NCBI RefSeq assembly: GCF_001152565.1
Contig: NZ_CQAZ01000006.1
Span: 1-64,000, forward strand
Direction of reading: 5' to 3'
DNA: 64,000 nt
Source: Yersinia pekkanenii
GTDB taxonomy: Bacteria; Pseudomonadota; Gammaproteobacteria; Enterobacterales; Enterobacteriaceae
Shown: piece by piece, positions 22,093 through 32,455 of the stretch
Position numbering within the stretch: position 1 is the first letter of the stretch
Layout: every line of letters starts with the position of its first letter
Program-made: the position numbers and the translations under genes
Notes under the pieces: model-generated
What the model saw: only the letters and a program-made list of their open reading frames with translations
What the model was told of the DNA's origin: nothing
The model's database searches: none

Positions 22093-23226
22093 TTAGCGGG
22101 TCAGGTCGTCAAAGAATTTTTTAACACCATCTAAGAAGCTTTTAGAGCGAGGGCTGTTTTTCTCGCCCGCAGCACCGACAAAACTTTCTTCCAGTTCACG
22201 CAGTAGCTGTTTCTGTTTTTCACTCAGATGGACTGGCGTTTCAACTACGACGCGACATAGCAAGTCACCTTGACTACCACCACGCACAGATTTAACACCT
22301 TTGCCGCGCATACGGAACAGCTTACCGGTTTGGGTTTCCGCTGGCACTTTCAACTTCACTCGACCATCCAGTGTCGGGACTTCAATCTCACCGCCCAAGG
22401 CTGCCATAGCAAAGTTAATCGGCACTTCACAATACAGGTTATTGCCTTCACGCTCGAAGATTGGATGCGCTTTAACCTGCACCTGAACGTATAAATCGCC
22501 TGATGGTGCGCCGTGTTCACCGGCTTCACCTTCACCACTTAAGCGAATGCGATCACCGGTATCAACCCCCGCCGGGATCTTGACCGACAGTGTTTTTGAT
22601 TTCTCAACGCGACCATGCCCATGACACTTGTTGCACGGATCTTTAATGATTTTACCGTTGCCATGACACGTTGGACACGCCTGCTGTACGGTAAAGAACC
22701 CTTGGCGCATATGTACCTGACCTGCACCACGGCAAGTCGAGCAAGTGACAGGAGAGCTTCCCGGTTTAGCGCCACTACCGTGGCAAACGTCACATTCATT
22801 CAGCGCGGGAATGCGTATCTCTTTAGTCACACCACGTACTGCTTCTTCCAGTGTCAGATCCATATTGTAACGCAGGTCTGAGCCACGAGAGGCACGTTGA
22901 CGACGCCCACCACCAAAGATATCACCGAAGACATCACCAAAAACGTCGCTAAAATCAGCGCCTCCGCCTCCGCCAAAACCACCGCCGCCCATGCCGCCTT
23001 GCTCAAAGGCCGCATGACCATACTGGTCGTATGCTGCGCGCTTTTGCGGGTCGGTCAGAATTTCGTAAGCTTCTTTAACTTCTTTGAAGTTTTCGCCAGT
23101 ATCGTTTTCATCCTGATTACGGTCCGGATGATACTTTACTGCCAGGCGTTTATAGGCCTTTTTTATTTCACGTTCATCAACGTCTTTTCTGACGCCTAAA
23201 ACTTCGTAATAATCTCTCTTCGCCAT
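22093..23226 (-). CDS. dnaJ: Co-chaperone DnaJ (Hsp40)
   Basis: Stimulates the DnaK ATPase and delivers unfolded clients. 377 residues in the standard order: J domain with the HPD tripeptide (KYHPDRNQ, about residues 31-38), a Gly/Phe-rich segment (about 75-105), four zinc-binding CxxCxGxG repeats ([32 protein letters not shown]) and a C-terminal substrate-binding domain. It lies 112 bases after dnaK and shares its heat-shock promoter. Confidence 0.98.
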   Translation of the reverse strand: MAKRDYYEVLGVRKDVDEREIKKAYKRLAVKYHPDRNQDENDTGENFKEVKEAYEILTDPQKRAAYDQYGHAAFEQGGMGGGGFGGGGGADFSDVFGDVFGDIFGGGRRQRASRGSDLRYNMDLTLEEAVRGVTKEIRIPALNECDVCHGSGAKPGSSPVTCSTCRGAGQVHMRQGFFTVQQACPTCHGNGKIIKDPCNKCHGHGRVEKSKTLSVKIPAGVDTGDRIRLSGEGEAGEHGAPSGDLYVQVQVKAHPIFEREGNNLYCEVPINFAMAALGGEIEVPTLDGRVKLKVPAETQTGKLFRMRGKGVKSVRGGSQGDLLCRVVVETPVHLSEKQKQLLRELEESFVGAAGEKNSPRSKSFLDGVKKFFDDLTR

Positions 23227-23255
23227 TCTCTTTGTTTCCTACCCTTAACATGCGT

Positions 23256-23287
23256 GCACGGGCGTAGAGTTTCCTCGACGCCCGTGC
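23256..23287 (-). other. RNA hairpin in the dnaK-dnaJ spacer
   Basis: A perfect 10-bp inverted repeat, gcacgggcgt (23256-23265) and acgcccgtgc (23278-23287), with a 12-base loop and no T run. It would form a stable stem in the dnaKJ messenger, possibly setting the ratio of the two proteins or protecting a processed end. Confidence 0.55.
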
Positions 23288-23338
23288 TGGTTTTCAGCAA
23301 CAGTAAGGCCTACCACTGCTGTGCCCGCTTAAGGGCGA

Positions 23339-25249
23339 TTATTTTTTGTCTTTCACTTCTTCGAATTCGGCGTCTACGACGTCGTCTTCTTTCTTGGCAC
23401 TAGTATCACCAGCATCACCACCTGCAGCAGCTTGCTGCTGCTGAGCCATTTCTAGCAATTTGCCAGAAACCTGCACCAGAGCCTGAGTTTTCGCTTCGAT
23501 TTCAGCTTTGTCTTCGCCTTGCAGTGCTGCTTCAAGCGCTTTCATCGCATCTTCGATAGCTGTTTTGTCATCTGCTGGCAGTTTGTCGCCGGCTTCTTCC
23601 AACTGTTTACGAGTACCGTGAATCAGATGGTCAGCCTGGTTACGCGTCTGTACCAGTTCTTCAAACTTACGGTCCGCTTCAGCGTTAGCTTCAGCATCGC
23701 GAACCATTTTCTGGATCTCTTCCTCGTTCAAACCAGAAGATGCCTTGATAGTTATCTTCTGCTCACGACCGGTATTTTTGTCTTTAGCAGACACATGCAA
23801 AATACCATCGGCGTCGATATCGAAGGTGACTTCGATTTGCGCCATGCCGCGAGGTGCAGCCTGGAGACCGTCCAGATTGAACTGACCCAGAGACTTGTTA
23901 TCCTGAGCACGTTTACGCTCACCCTGTAGCACATGGATGGTTACCGCAGACTGGTTGTCTTCTGCAGTAGAGAACACCTGGCTGTGCTTGGTTGGGATAG
24001 TGGTGTTTTTGGTGATAAGCGGAGTCATCACACCACCCATGGTTTCAATACCCAGTGACAGTGGAGTCACGTCCAGTAACAGAACGTCTTTCACTTCACC
24101 AGACAGAACCCCCCCTTGCACTGCCGCACCAATCGCTACAGCTTCATCTGGGTTCACGTCTTTACGGGGTTCTTTACCGAAGAAATCAGCAACTTTCTTC
24201 TGAACCATTGGCATACGAGTCTGACCACCGACCAGGATAACGTCCTGGATATCGGAAACAGACAGACCAGCATCCTGCAGAGCCACTTTAAGCGGTTCAA
24301 TAGAACGGTTGACCAAATCTTCTACCAGTGACTCCAATTTAGCGCGGGTCACTTTGATATTCATATGTTTTGGACCGCTGCCATCCGCCGTGATGTACGG
24401 CAGGTTAACGTCGGTCTGTTGAGCTGAGGACAGCTCAATTTTCGCTTTTTCAGCCGCTTCTTTCAAACGCTGCATTGCCAGTGGATCAGTACGCAGATCC
24501 ATACCCTGGTCTTTCTTGAATTCATCAACCAAATAGTTGATCAAGCGGCTATCGAAGTCTTCACCCCCCAAGTGAGTATCACCGTTGGTTGCCAGAACTT
24601 CGAAGGTTTTTTCGCCGTCGACTTCATCGATTTCGATAATAGAGATATCGAAAGTACCACCACCAAGGTCATAAACCGCGATAGTGCGGTTACCGACTTC
24701 TTTGTCCAGACCGTAAGCCAATGCTGCTGCGGTTGGTTCGTTGATGATACGTTTTACTTCCAGACCAGCGATACGGCCAGCATCTTTCGTTGCCTGACGC
24801 TGAGCATCGTTGAAGTATGCAGGTACAGTGATAACCGCTTCAGTTACTGGTTCACCCAGGAAATCTTCAGCCGTTTTCTTCATTTTTTTCAATACTTCCG
24901 CAGAAATCTGCGGTGGTGCAACTTTCTGGCCTTTTACTTCAACCCAAGCATCACCGTTGTCAGCTGCCACGATTTTGTACGGCATGATGTCTTTATCACG
25001 CTGTGCTTCTTCATCCTGGAAGCGACGGCCAATCAAACGTTTAATAGCAAACAATGTATTCTGTGGGTTAGTGATAGCCTGACGTTTAGCCGGTTGGCCA
25101 ACCAGAATTTCACCATCTTGGGTATAAGCGATAATAGAAGGCGTAGTACGGTCGCCTTCGCTGTTTTCCAGCACTCGTGCTTTGTTGCCATCCATAATTG
25201 CTACACAAGAGTTGGTAGTACCCAAGTCGATACCAATAATTTTACCCAT
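23339..25249 (-). CDS. dnaK: Molecular chaperone DnaK (Hsp70)
   Basis: ATP-driven chaperone. 636 residues: an N-terminal actin-like ATPase domain with [26 protein letters not shown] and [13 protein letters not shown], a linker with [16 protein letters not shown], the substrate-binding beta domain and helical lid, then a Gln/Ala-Gly-rich tail ending [11 protein letters not shown]. Works with DnaJ (downstream) and GrpE. A sigma-32 promoter lies 170 bases upstream. Clearly intact. Confidence 0.99.
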   Translation of the reverse strand: MGKIIGIDLGTTNSCVAIMDGNKARVLENSEGDRTTPSIIAYTQDGEILVGQPAKRQAITNPQNTLFAIKRLIGRRFQDEEAQRDKDIMPYKIVAADNGDAWVEVKGQKVAPPQISAEVLKKMKKTAEDFLGEPVTEAVITVPAYFNDAQRQATKDAGRIAGLEVKRIINEPTAAALAYGLDKEVGNRTIAVYDLGGGTFDISIIEIDEVDGEKTFEVLATNGDTHLGGEDFDSRLINYLVDEFKKDQGMDLRTDPLAMQRLKEAAEKAKIELSSAQQTDVNLPYITADGSGPKHMNIKVTRAKLESLVEDLVNRSIEPLKVALQDAGLSVSDIQDVILVGGQTRMPMVQKKVADFFGKEPRKDVNPDEAVAIGAAVQGGVLSGEVKDVLLLDVTPLSLGIETMGGVMTPLITKNTTIPTKHSQVFSTAEDNQSAVTIHVLQGERKRAQDNKSLGQFNLDGLQAAPRGMAQIEVTFDIDADGILHVSAKDKNTGREQKITIKASSGLNEEEIQKMVRDAEANAEADRKFEELVQTRNQADHLIHGTRKQLEEAGDKLPADDKTAIEDAMKALEAALQGEDKAEIEAKTQALVQVSGKLLEMAQQQQAAAGGDAGDTSAKKEDDVVDAEFEEVKDKK

Positions 25250-25418
25250 CTAAAACGCCTCCACTAAAAAGTCATATTCGGTCAAGTTACTAATCTATAT
25301 GTGGGCGGATTGTTTATTTTCAACTGCCCGTATTTTCTTAATCAATGTTTTCATGCCCAATATTTTACTGATGCATGTATCCGCTGATCCACGATTAGCT
25401 CCTGCGGTTGGGAATAAG

Positions 25419-25444
25419 ATGGGGCCACGAAACGCAGCATCAAG
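25419..25444 (-). promoter_or_regulatory. Sigma-32 heat-shock promoter of dnaK
   Basis: On the minus strand CTTGATG (25438-25444), 13 bases, CCCCAT (25419-25424). This is the RpoH consensus with ideal spacing and is nearly the same as the E. coli dnaK P1 promoter. The remaining 25250-25605 spacer has no accepted gene. Confidence 0.85.
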
Positions 25445-25605
25445 GGGGACGATGAAAAAAAATTACTTTTTATCACCCTTAAGATCATTGTTTCCGAGCG
25501 CAGGGATCATTATGATGCCGCGCGCACTGAGGGAATAGACGACTTTTTGGTCATTCAGGCGCTTGATACTTATTCGGATAATTATACCAAATTTGCAGAG
25601 GACTT

Positions 25606-26199
25606 ATGAACACCACCAAGTTGGCGAATCCTGGCCCGTTAGGCCTGATGGGTTTTGGGATGACAACCGTCTTGCTCAACCTGCACAATGCAGGCTTCTT
25701 CCCCCTAACCTCTGTTATTTTTAGTATGGGGATTTTTTACGGCGGTTTAGCACAAATTCTGGCGGGTATGCTGGAATATAAAAAGGGTAATACCTTTGCT
25801 GCAACTGCATTTACCTCATATGGCGCATTTTGGCTGAGTCTGGTCGGTTTGCTGATGCTACCTAAAATGGGTCTGGCAGAAGCCACTGACGCACAATTCC
25901 TCGGCGTTTATTTAGGCTTATGGGGTATCTTCACACTGTTTATGTTCTTCGGCACCTTGCCTGCTAACCGCGCCTTGCAATTTGTTTTTGGTAGCTTAAC
26001 GGTACTGTTTGCTCTACTGGCAGTGGGTAACTTTACCGGTAACCATTCGCTGCTGGTCTTTGCTGGCTTTGAAGGCATTATCTGTGGAGCCAGTGCAATC
26101 TATTTGGCAATGGCTGAAGTGTTGAACGAACAATATGGCCGCACCGTGCTGCCAATTGGCGAACCGACTCAGACTTTGACAGCACGACATGTAGTTTAA
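25606..26199 (+). CDS. satP: Acetate/succinate:proton symporter SatP
   Basis: Inner-membrane carrier of the AceTr family (GPR1/FUN34/YaaH). 197 residues and six hydrophobic segments. The family signature [14 protein letters not shown] is at residues 8-21, and [11 protein letters not shown] and [13 protein letters not shown] are typical. Transcribed away from dnaK; a terminator follows 35 bases after the stop. Same genomic place as E. coli yaaH. Confidence 0.95.
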   Translation: MNTTKLANPGPLGLMGFGMTTVLLNLHNAGFFPLTSVIFSMGIFYGGLAQILAGMLEYKKGNTFAATAFTSYGAFWLSLVGLLMLPKMGLAEATDAQFLGVYLGLWGIFTLFMFFGTLPANRALQFVFGSLTVLFALLAVGNFTGNHSLLVFAGFEGIICGASAIYLAMAEVLNEQYGRTVLPIGEPTQTLTARHVV

Positions 26200-26233
26200 T
26201 TACAGTTCATGTCGGAAGTTTAAATTTAATACT

Positions 26234-26263
26234 CCCCTGATCATTCATGTTCAGGGTTTTTTT
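26234..26263 (+). terminator. Rho-independent terminator of satP
   Basis: ccctga (26235-26240) and tcaggg (26251-26256) pair across a ten-base A/T-rich loop, with seven T following. Confidence 0.75.
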
Positions 26264-26403
26264 ATGTTTATTTATCGCTTCTAAAACGAAATAATCTAAT
26301 AGAAGAATAAAAATAGATAAAGTAAAGAAAAAACAAATCATATAACATCAAGTCGAGGTAAGTAATATGAAACATTCAAATTAATAGACTTAAGGGCTAG
26401 CCT

Positions 26404-28854
26404 ATGAAAATAGTCACGAAACTATTGATAAGCGTTATATTAATGATATCAGAATCAGTCTATTCAGGTGAGGGGAAAGTCTGTTTTTATGAGCTAGCAG
26501 ATTTTAGTGGGGAATCATTTTGCTCAGCAGAGAATGAATCAATGTCTGCTTATAATGATACATTCAATAATAAAATAGAATCAATTTCGGTCCCGCTGGG
26601 CATGATTGTAACCCTTTATGATGATATTGACCTTTCTGGTAAAAAAACAACATTAGATAATGATATTAATCTACAGCAACTAAAATCATCAGGACTTTAT
26701 AACAGGATAAAATCATACCAAATAGCACCGGCAATCTGTTTTTATACAGAGGATGAGTTTCAGGGAGACAGTACTTGTTTAGCCTCCAATCAACAAATAG
26801 ATTTTTATCACAATATAGAAGCCATCATTGAGTCTGACAGAGAAGTACTCCCTATTCATAATGATAGTATTCAGTCCATCACCATACCCAAAGGAATGAT
26901 AGCAACAATCTACAGAAATGATAATTTCAATGCCCCTTTTTTTAAGTTAACAGAAAGCATTACCGATAATAGCCTAAAAGCACTAGAAATGAGTGATGCA
27001 ATCACTAGCATCAAGGTAGCAGAAATAAAAGGCCTTAATTGTGATCAACAATGTGTCATTATAAATAGTCATACCATAAAACTCGCTGATGTATTTGAAA
27101 GATATTGGAATGATGAACGCTTAAAGAATAAGCAAATTTTATTGGTTTTTAATACTATGAATTTAGGCGAAGATGATAATTATGTTCTCTCGCTATTTAA
27201 CGGCGCTAACATTAATGTTAATAATAGTAGAATTGAATTCTACAACGAAAAAATGAATACTAAGTTTTATTTTAACCATTATAAACGCAGCGACAACCTA
27301 TCTTTCATTATACAAATGAAAAAAGACATTGTGCAAGTACAATATATTCAAACATTGCGAAATAATTTAGCAAATATATCCCCAATCATTTTCTTTGATT
27401 GGGATAATGGCATTAATGCAACTCCAGAGATAGTAATAACCAACTACAATAAAGATAAACCTTTAGTTATCGAAAAAACCATACTTACCGCAGATACAGG
27501 AGATAAAGATTGGAAAAAAAGAGATTTAGTACAAACAAGCAAAATACTCTGTGCTTTTACTCCTTTTTTAAATATTTATAATTACATTGTTCGAGGTAAA
27601 TGCCAACAATTGAATAGCATTGTATTCAGTGCAGATGATTTTTTTAACCATAATACAAAAGGAAAAACATTACATATTGCCGGAAACAGTCCCCCACTAA
27701 AACCAAAGTCCGCCAAAGAAGAAGAGTTACAGATGCCTGATGATGTCGATAACTACATGACATTAACTTATATGGATAACAGTCAACGTAAGCAATCTCT
27801 CAGTCTCCCGGCGGTAGCCAAAGCCTGCATGATTTCGTTCCACTCGTTACTTAACTCTCGTCCAATACGTCAAATAAGGCCCCATTGTATTGATTGGACA
27901 TTGGAGATTATGACTGACTTTACCTTGTTGTTTGGCAATAGCTTAGCAACCTGGAATACTGCATTTTTTGGTCAAATAGTAGACTCAATAATAAGAACAG
28001 GAAGTACCGGCGTCGCCGTCGAAAATCAAGCAGTGGAAAATAGGCTAATCCAAGCTATAAAAGAAAAAATAACCGATAGAACCACTAATAATGCCTTTGC
28101 CGATATTAAAACCGCTTTTGATTATGCTCAGCTTAGTTATATATCTTACAGTTTTGTTTCTTCATCTAATGAATCACCATCACAGGTGGAGCTCTTACCA
28201 TTAGGCATTTATGAGTTGTTATTAGAGACTTTCGTCTTTAGACCGACGACGCCAATAATCATTTTACAAGGTGAAGTTGTCGAGCAAACTGAATTGGAAT
28301 TCGAAATAGAAGTGCTCCCAACACCGACACCCGAGGAAGAAGAAAAACTTTCAGGTGTAGAAGTTAGCAATGCCCAAGCTATGCGGAAAAAGCTAAGGGA
28401 AACCGTTGCTCTCTGGGAGCAGCAATATGAGCAAGGCTACCCCGCTCAAGGTGCCAGTGCGGATGCCGAACCAGTTGAAATCAATAACGCCCTCACTAAA
28501 CTACTTCGTGCTGGAAATATTGTGACGGGTATTATCAATCGAAGGCTCACTCTTCATCGCCCCGGTGAAATATATGTAATTGTTAAACTGCAGGGAAGAG
28601 TTATCGCGATAGTACTTGCTGACCGTTTTAATCACCAGGATGAAGTTGAACTGGTCGCGTCTGCAACCCTGCCAGACTATGTCTTATTTCCCGACCGAGA
28701 AGGAACCGTAAGAGGTGCTGGTACGGCGGCAGTCAGAGAACTGAGTCGATATTTACAACAACAAGGTGCTCGTACATTGTACTCTGAAGTCATTTCTCAA
28801 CCTTCTGCTCGCGTCAAACAGAAGGTCGGTTTTAATTTTAAGAATGAATTTTAA
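26404..28854 (+). CDS. Exported beta/gamma-crystallin protein with GNAT-like C-terminus
   Basis: An 816-residue protein of unknown function. Residues 1-21 look like a Sec signal peptide (MKIVTKLLISVILM, then ESVYSG). Two beta/gamma-crystallin domains follow (about 26-108 and 110-207): each has paired Greek-key motifs (FYELADFSGESF, LYDDIDLSGK; FYTEDEFQGDS, IYRNDNFNAP) and Ca2+-binding motifs of type N/D-N/D-x-x-S/T-S (NNKIES at 55-60, NDSIQS at 153-158; weaker second ones near 100 and 198). A beta-rich and then a helical region follow without recognised family, then an acidic Pro/Glu linker (PTPTPEEEEK). The last 110 residues resemble a GNAT acetyltransferase, with VRGAGTAAVREL (769-780) as the CoA loop and SARVKQKVGF near the end. 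Calcium binding by crystallin domains of an exported Y. pestis protein has been reported; the rest is inference. The gene is strongly AT-rich except near its 3' end, stands alone and has aaggg in front of the ATG. Confidence 0.75.
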   Translation: MKIVTKLLISVILMISESVYSGEGKVCFYELADFSGESFCSAENESMSAYNDTFNNKIESISVPLGMIVTLYDDIDLSGKKTTLDNDINLQQLKSSGLYNRIKSYQIAPAICFYTEDEFQGDSTCLASNQQIDFYHNIEAIIESDREVLPIHNDSIQSITIPKGMIATIYRNDNFNAPFFKLTESITDNSLKALEMSDAITSIKVAEIKGLNCDQQCVIINSHTIKLADVFERYWNDERLKNKQILLVFNTMNLGEDDNYVLSLFNGANINVNNSRIEFYNEKMNTKFYFNHYKRSDNLSFIIQMKKDIVQVQYIQTLRNNLANISPIIFFDWDNGINATPEIVITNYNKDKPLVIEKTILTADTGDKDWKKRDLVQTSKILCAFTPFLNIYNYIVRGKCQQLNSIVFSADDFFNHNTKGKTLHIAGNSPPLKPKSAKEEELQMPDDVDNYMTLTYMDNSQRKQSLSLPAVAKACMISFHSLLNSRPIRQIRPHCIDWTLEIMTDFTLLFGNSLATWNTAFFGQIVDSIIRTGSTGVAVENQAVENRLIQAIKEKITDRTTNNAFADIKTAFDYAQLSYISYSFVSSSNESPSQVELLPLGIYELLLETFVFRPTTPIIILQGEVVEQTELEFEIEVLPTPTPEEEEKLSGVEVSNAQAMRKKLRETVALWEQQYEQGYPAQGASADAEPVEINNALTKLLRAGNIVTGIINRRLTLHRPGEIYVIVKLQGRVIAIVLADRFNHQDEVELVASATLPDYVLFPDREGTVRGAGTAAVRELSRYLQQQGARTLYSEVISQPSARVKQKVGFNFKNEF

Positions 28855-28870
28855 ACTATACCGGGCAAAT

Positions 28871-28898
28871 AATGGCCCATAAAGTTATGGGCCATTTT
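28871..28898. terminator. Bidirectional terminator after the crystallin gene
   Basis: An 11-bp perfect stem (aatggcccata/tatgggccatt, 28871-28881 and 28886-28896) between two convergent genes, with short A and T tracts on the two sides. Confidence 0.7.
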
Positions 28899-28915
28899 CT
28901 GGCAGTGAGATTTAT

Positions 28916-30295
28916 TTAATCCCCCACTGATTCAGCCAGAGCTTTCTTTGGCAGATGCACGTTAACATCGCTATTAATATCATTACGCAGATAAATCCCC
29001 AACAGCACCCCTACCAGCGATAACAACAGCATGTAATAGGCCGGGGCCATTGGTGTCATCTTCATTAATAGGGTCACTACAATCGGTGTCAGACCACCAA
29101 AAATGGCATAGGCCACATTGTAAGAGAAGGATATACCGGTAAAACGAACCTCTGCCGGGAATGCACGTACCATCACATAAGGTACCGCACCGACGATGCC
29201 GACACAGAATCCAGCCATCATATAATGCGTAAAGAGCTGGGTTGGATCAGTCAAATTAGTGTGGTAGAACGACCACGTAGACACGGCTAGCATCAGGCTG
29301 CCGACGATAAAGGTTTTACTGGCACCGAAGCGGTCAATCACCAGCCCGGCAATCACACAGCCAAACACCAGCGCGACAATCGCCAAACTGTTCGCCTGCA
29401 ATGCCAGCGCGGGTAGCACGCCGAACTGTTTCTGTAAATAAGTCGGGGTCATCAAGATAACCACCACGATACCGGCAGAAAGCAGCCAGGTTAGCAGCAT
29501 AGATACAATCACTTCTTTCTTGTGATTGACCACCACGGATTTCAGCGGTAATCCTTCAGCCAGGGCTTTGCGTGCCTGCATTTCTTTAAAAATAGGCGTT
29601 TCCTGCAACCAACGGCGCAGATACATGGCGAACAAACCAAAGATCCCGCCAAGGAAGAACGGCACACGCCAGCCGCCATCCATGATGGCCTGATGACTCA
29701 ACGTGGTATTTATGGCCGTGGCAACCAGTGACCCCAGCAAGATCCCCGCAGTCAGACCGGCAGTTAAGGTGCCACAGGCAATCCCGATGCGTCGGCGTGG
29801 CACATGCTCCGCCACAAAGACCCATGCACCAGGGACTTCGCCACCAATTGCTGCACCTTGCAACACGCGCATCAAGAGCAACAATAACGGTGCCGCAATG
29901 CCGATAGAAGCGTAAGTCGGCAGCATACCGATGGCCAGCGTTGGCAATGCCATCAATAGAATACTGAGAGTGAACATCTTCTTGCGGCCCACCAGATCGC
30001 CAAAATGCGCCATGATGATACCGCCTAGCGGGCGAGCCAAATAGCCAGCGGCAAAAATACCGAACGTTTGCACCTGACGAAGCCACTCAGGCATATCCGT
30101 TGGGAAGAAGAGATCGCCAATAACCGCGGCAAAAAAAACAAAAATGATGAAGTCATAAAACTCTAGCGCACCGCCTAATGCGGCAAGAGTGAGCGTTTTA
30201 TAATCTTGCTTATTCAATCGACGATTAGGATTATGTTCTTTAACAACATGAGGTTGCGATGGGTCGATTTGAGATGAGTTATATTCTTGGGGCAT
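28916..30295 (-). CDS. MFS metabolite:proton symporter
   Basis: A 12-helix major-facilitator protein of about 459 residues, most like the ShiA/ProP/KgtP (metabolite:H+ symporter) branch. Visible motifs: LGGALEFYDFIIFVFFAAVI in helix 1, RPLGGIIMAHFGDLVGRKKMF in the helix 2-3 loop (only part is diagnostic: GDLVGRKK), RVLQGAAIGGEVPGAWVF in helix 4-5, WRVPFFLGGIFG before the central loop. Start chosen at the ATG at 30293-30295 (MPQEYNSSQ); a TTG 15 codons upstream is possible. Substrate not predictable. Single gene, convergent with the crystallin gene. Confidence 0.85.
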   Translation of the reverse strand: MPQEYNSSQIDPSQPHVVKEHNPNRRLNKQDYKTLTLAALGGALEFYDFIIFVFFAAVIGDLFFPTDMPEWLRQVQTFGIFAAGYLARPLGGIIMAHFGDLVGRKKMFTLSILLMALPTLAIGMLPTYASIGIAAPLLLLLMRVLQGAAIGGEVPGAWVFVAEHVPRRRIGIACGTLTAGLTAGILLGSLVATAINTTLSHQAIMDGGWRVPFFLGGIFGLFAMYLRRWLQETPIFKEMQARKALAEGLPLKSVVVNHKKEVIVSMLLTWLLSAGIVVVILMTPTYLQKQFGVLPALALQANSLAIVALVFGCVIAGLVIDRFGASKTFIVGSLMLAVSTWSFYHTNLTDPTQLFTHYMMAGFCVGIVGAVPYVMVRAFPAEVRFTGISFSYNVAYAIFGGLTPIVVTLLMKMTPMAPAYYMLLLSLVGVLLGIYLRNDINSDVNVHLPKKALAESVGD

Positions 30296-30423
30296 ATGAC
30301 ACCGTAATAAACCAGAGTAGGGGAAGAAAAAATTCTTCAACTATTTGTAAAGTAAACATGACTATACCGTACAAAATTCCCCACACTCTTAGAATGGTAC
30401 TTTATGTTATAAAAAATTTTAAT

Positions 30424-31011
30424 TTAGTATTTTATATTGATTATGGCACTTTTGGGGCGAAAAGCTGCTACCACTTCAGCATGGGTATCTATATAAGGCC
30501 CGTCCAGTAGTTGAATGCAATAAGGCACGCTAGCAAAGATACCGGCAACCACCACGTTCGATTCGGCGTCTTTCACCCCTTCCAGGGTTTCTTTGATGGA
30601 TTTAGGTTGCCCCGGTAAGTTGATGATCAAGGCTTGCTTACGGATAACGCCGACCTGACGGGATAAAATCGCGGTAGGAACAAAATGAAGGCTGATTTGG
30701 CGCATTTGCTCGCCAAAGCCCGGCATCTGCCGATCGGCGATAGCCAGAGTGGCGTCTGGGGTAACATCACGTCTTGCCGGGCCAGTGCCCCCCGTGGTTA
30801 GCACCAAATGGCAGCCCATCTCATCAACCAGCTCACACAGGGTTTGCTCAATCAAGGTTTGTTCATCGGGGATAAGACGCGTTTCTATTGCAAAAGGCGT
30901 GATTAACGCACTTGCCAGCCATTCTTCTAATGCTGGAATACCTTTATCCTGATAAACCCCACTGGATGCACGGTCTGAAACCGACACTAAACCTATACGT
31001 AATGTATTCAT
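30424..31011 (-). CDS. mog: Molybdopterin adenylyltransferase
   Basis: Adenylates molybdopterin before molybdate insertion by MoeA. 195 residues, as in E. coli Mog. Begins LRIGLVSVSDRASSGVYQDKG; the MPT-binding TTGGTGPARRDVTPDAT is near residue 72-88, and NLPGQPKSIKETLEGV is conserved. Starts 135 bases beyond the talB stop on the same strand, as in the E. coli talB-mog order. Confidence 0.96.
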   Translation of the reverse strand: MNTLRIGLVSVSDRASSGVYQDKGIPALEEWLASALITPFAIETRLIPDEQTLIEQTLCELVDEMGCHLVLTTGGTGPARRDVTPDATLAIADRQMPGFGEQMRQISLHFVPTAILSRQVGVIRKQALIINLPGQPKSIKETLEGVKDAESNVVVAGIFASVPYCIQLLDGPYIDTHAEVVAAFRPKSAIINIKY

Positions 31012-31092
31012 GCGACCACCTCGACGAAATGTCTTATATCATGGACGAATAATATCATACCCAAACCACAAACCTTTCTTGATGACAGGCAA

Positions 31093-31118
31093 TAAAAAAG
31101 GCGGCTCACGCCACCTTT
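31093..31118 (-). terminator. Rho-independent terminator of talB
   Basis: On the minus strand ggtggc-gtga-gccgcc (31100-31115, one G-U pair) is followed by six T. It separates talB from mog. Confidence 0.8.
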
Positions 31119-31146
31119 TCGCCAGACACGGCTTGAATCACTCAAA

Positions 31147-32100
31147 TTACAGCAGTTCGGCGATCATTTTCTCAAGCTTGCCCTGGTCGATAGCAAACTT
31201 ACGGATCCCGTCAGCCAGCTTATCAACCGCCATTGGGTCTTGGTTGTGCTGCCAGTAGAACTCAGCTTCAGTCAATGGTGCAGGTTTAGCCTGAACAGCA
31301 CCGGTGTAAGACAGTTTACGCTCTATCGGGCCTTTGCTCTCTGCCAGTTCTTTCAACAGAGGTGGCGCGATAGTCAGACGGTCACAACCGGCCAGTTCGA
31401 TGATCTCGCCTAGATTACGGAAGCTTGCGCCCATAACCACAGTCTTATAACCGTGTTGTTTGTAATACTGGTAAATCTCGGTAACTGAAACAACACCCGG
31501 ATCTTCGTGTGGTGCGAACTCTTTTTTGTCGCCATTGGCTTTGTACCAGTCAAGAATACGGCCAACAAACGGTGAAATCAGGAACACGCCAGCTTCAGCA
31601 CAAGCACGGGCTTGAGCGAAGGAGAACAGCAGCGTCAGGTTACAGTTAATCCCTTCTTTTTCTAGCTGTTCCGCAGCACGAATGCCCTGCCAGGTAGAGG
31701 CCAGTTTGATCAGAATACGGTCATTGCTGATACCGGCTTCATTATAAAGTTTGATCAAACGCTTAGCTTTCGCCACGCTGGCAACGGTGTCATAGGACAA
31801 ACGGGCATCAACTTCAGTAGAAATACGACCTGGGATCAGCTTCAGAATTTCCAAACCGATATTCACCGCCAGTTTATCGGCCGCGTCAACGATCTGTTGA
31901 GCATGGTCGCTGCTTTGCGCCCGCGCCCAAGTAATAGCTTCATCAATCAGTTTGCGATACTCAGGAATTTGAGCAGCATTCAGAATAAGTGATGGGTTAG
32001 TGGTCGCATCTTGCGGCTGATACAGCTTCATTGCCGCGATATCCCCGGTATCTGCTACTACAGTGGTGATTTGACGTAGGGAAGTAAGTTTATCGGTCAT
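31147..32100 (-). CDS. talB: Transaldolase B
   Basis: Non-oxidative pentose phosphate enzyme that moves a dihydroxyacetone unit between sedoheptulose-7-phosphate and glyceraldehyde-3-phosphate. 317 residues, the E. coli length. [10 protein letters not shown] near residue 31, the Schiff-base lysine in [12 protein letters not shown] (about K132) and [18 protein letters not shown] are present. Start at the ATG at 32098-32100 ([10 protein letters not shown]); the frame stays open upstream for 13 codons that do not match the family. The 32101-32455 spacer to yaaA has promoters only, nothing else recognised. Confidence 0.97.
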   Translation of the reverse strand: MTDKLTSLRQITTVVADTGDIAAMKLYQPQDATTNPSLILNAAQIPEYRKLIDEAITWARAQSSDHAQQIVDAADKLAVNIGLEILKLIPGRISTEVDARLSYDTVASVAKAKRLIKLYNEAGISNDRILIKLASTWQGIRAAEQLEKEGINCNLTLLFSFAQARACAEAGVFLISPFVGRILDWYKANGDKKEFAPHEDPGVVSVTEIYQYYKQHGYKTVVMGASFRNLGEIIELAGCDRLTIAPPLLKELAESKGPIERKLSYTGAVQAKPAPLTEAEFYWQHNQDPMAVDKLADGIRKFAIDQGKLEKMIAELL

Positions 32101-32455
32101 GTTGTCGTTTCTCGTCGTTTGTGCATGAACTTTTGGCATTTCGCAATATTAGCTATTTCGACACTCTGCCTTGTTCTGATAATAACATGCGTAAGCCTTG
32201 GTGCAAGGCAGTTAAACTGATTAAAAAAAGCGCAAACTGATCGTCTTCGGTTCGCAACCGTTTTCGCCTTTCAAAACAGGAGGAAACCGGCAGGTTAATC
32301 GCAATTTCGGCCATTCTTGTGATGCTGAGACGATCTAGCCAAACTATATTCTCTATGGGCTCACCGACCAACCTATCTTAGCAATCGTCCAATCTTCTTT
32401 TTGCTAACGCGCACTTTTTGCTACAGTGTGCTATCTGGATTAACAGGATGTCGTC

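Noticed and set aside
24572-25267. Plus-strand open frame of 231 codons opposite dnaK
   Set aside because: Antisense shadow of a highly conserved, codon-biased gene; no start signals.
25299-25538. Plus-strand open frame of 79 codons between dnaK and satP
   Set aside because: Overlaps the sigma-32 promoter of dnaK and has no recognisable product.
26404-28854. Crystallin-GNAT gene as a toxin with an adjacent immunity gene
   Set aside because: No same-strand gene follows before a terminator, and the next gene is a convergent MFS permease. An effector role stays possible, but a toxin-immunity pair is not supported.
32153-32371. Minus-strand open frame of 72 codons upstream of talB
   Set aside because: No ribosome-binding site, no resemblance to known proteins, and it occupies the talB promoter region.
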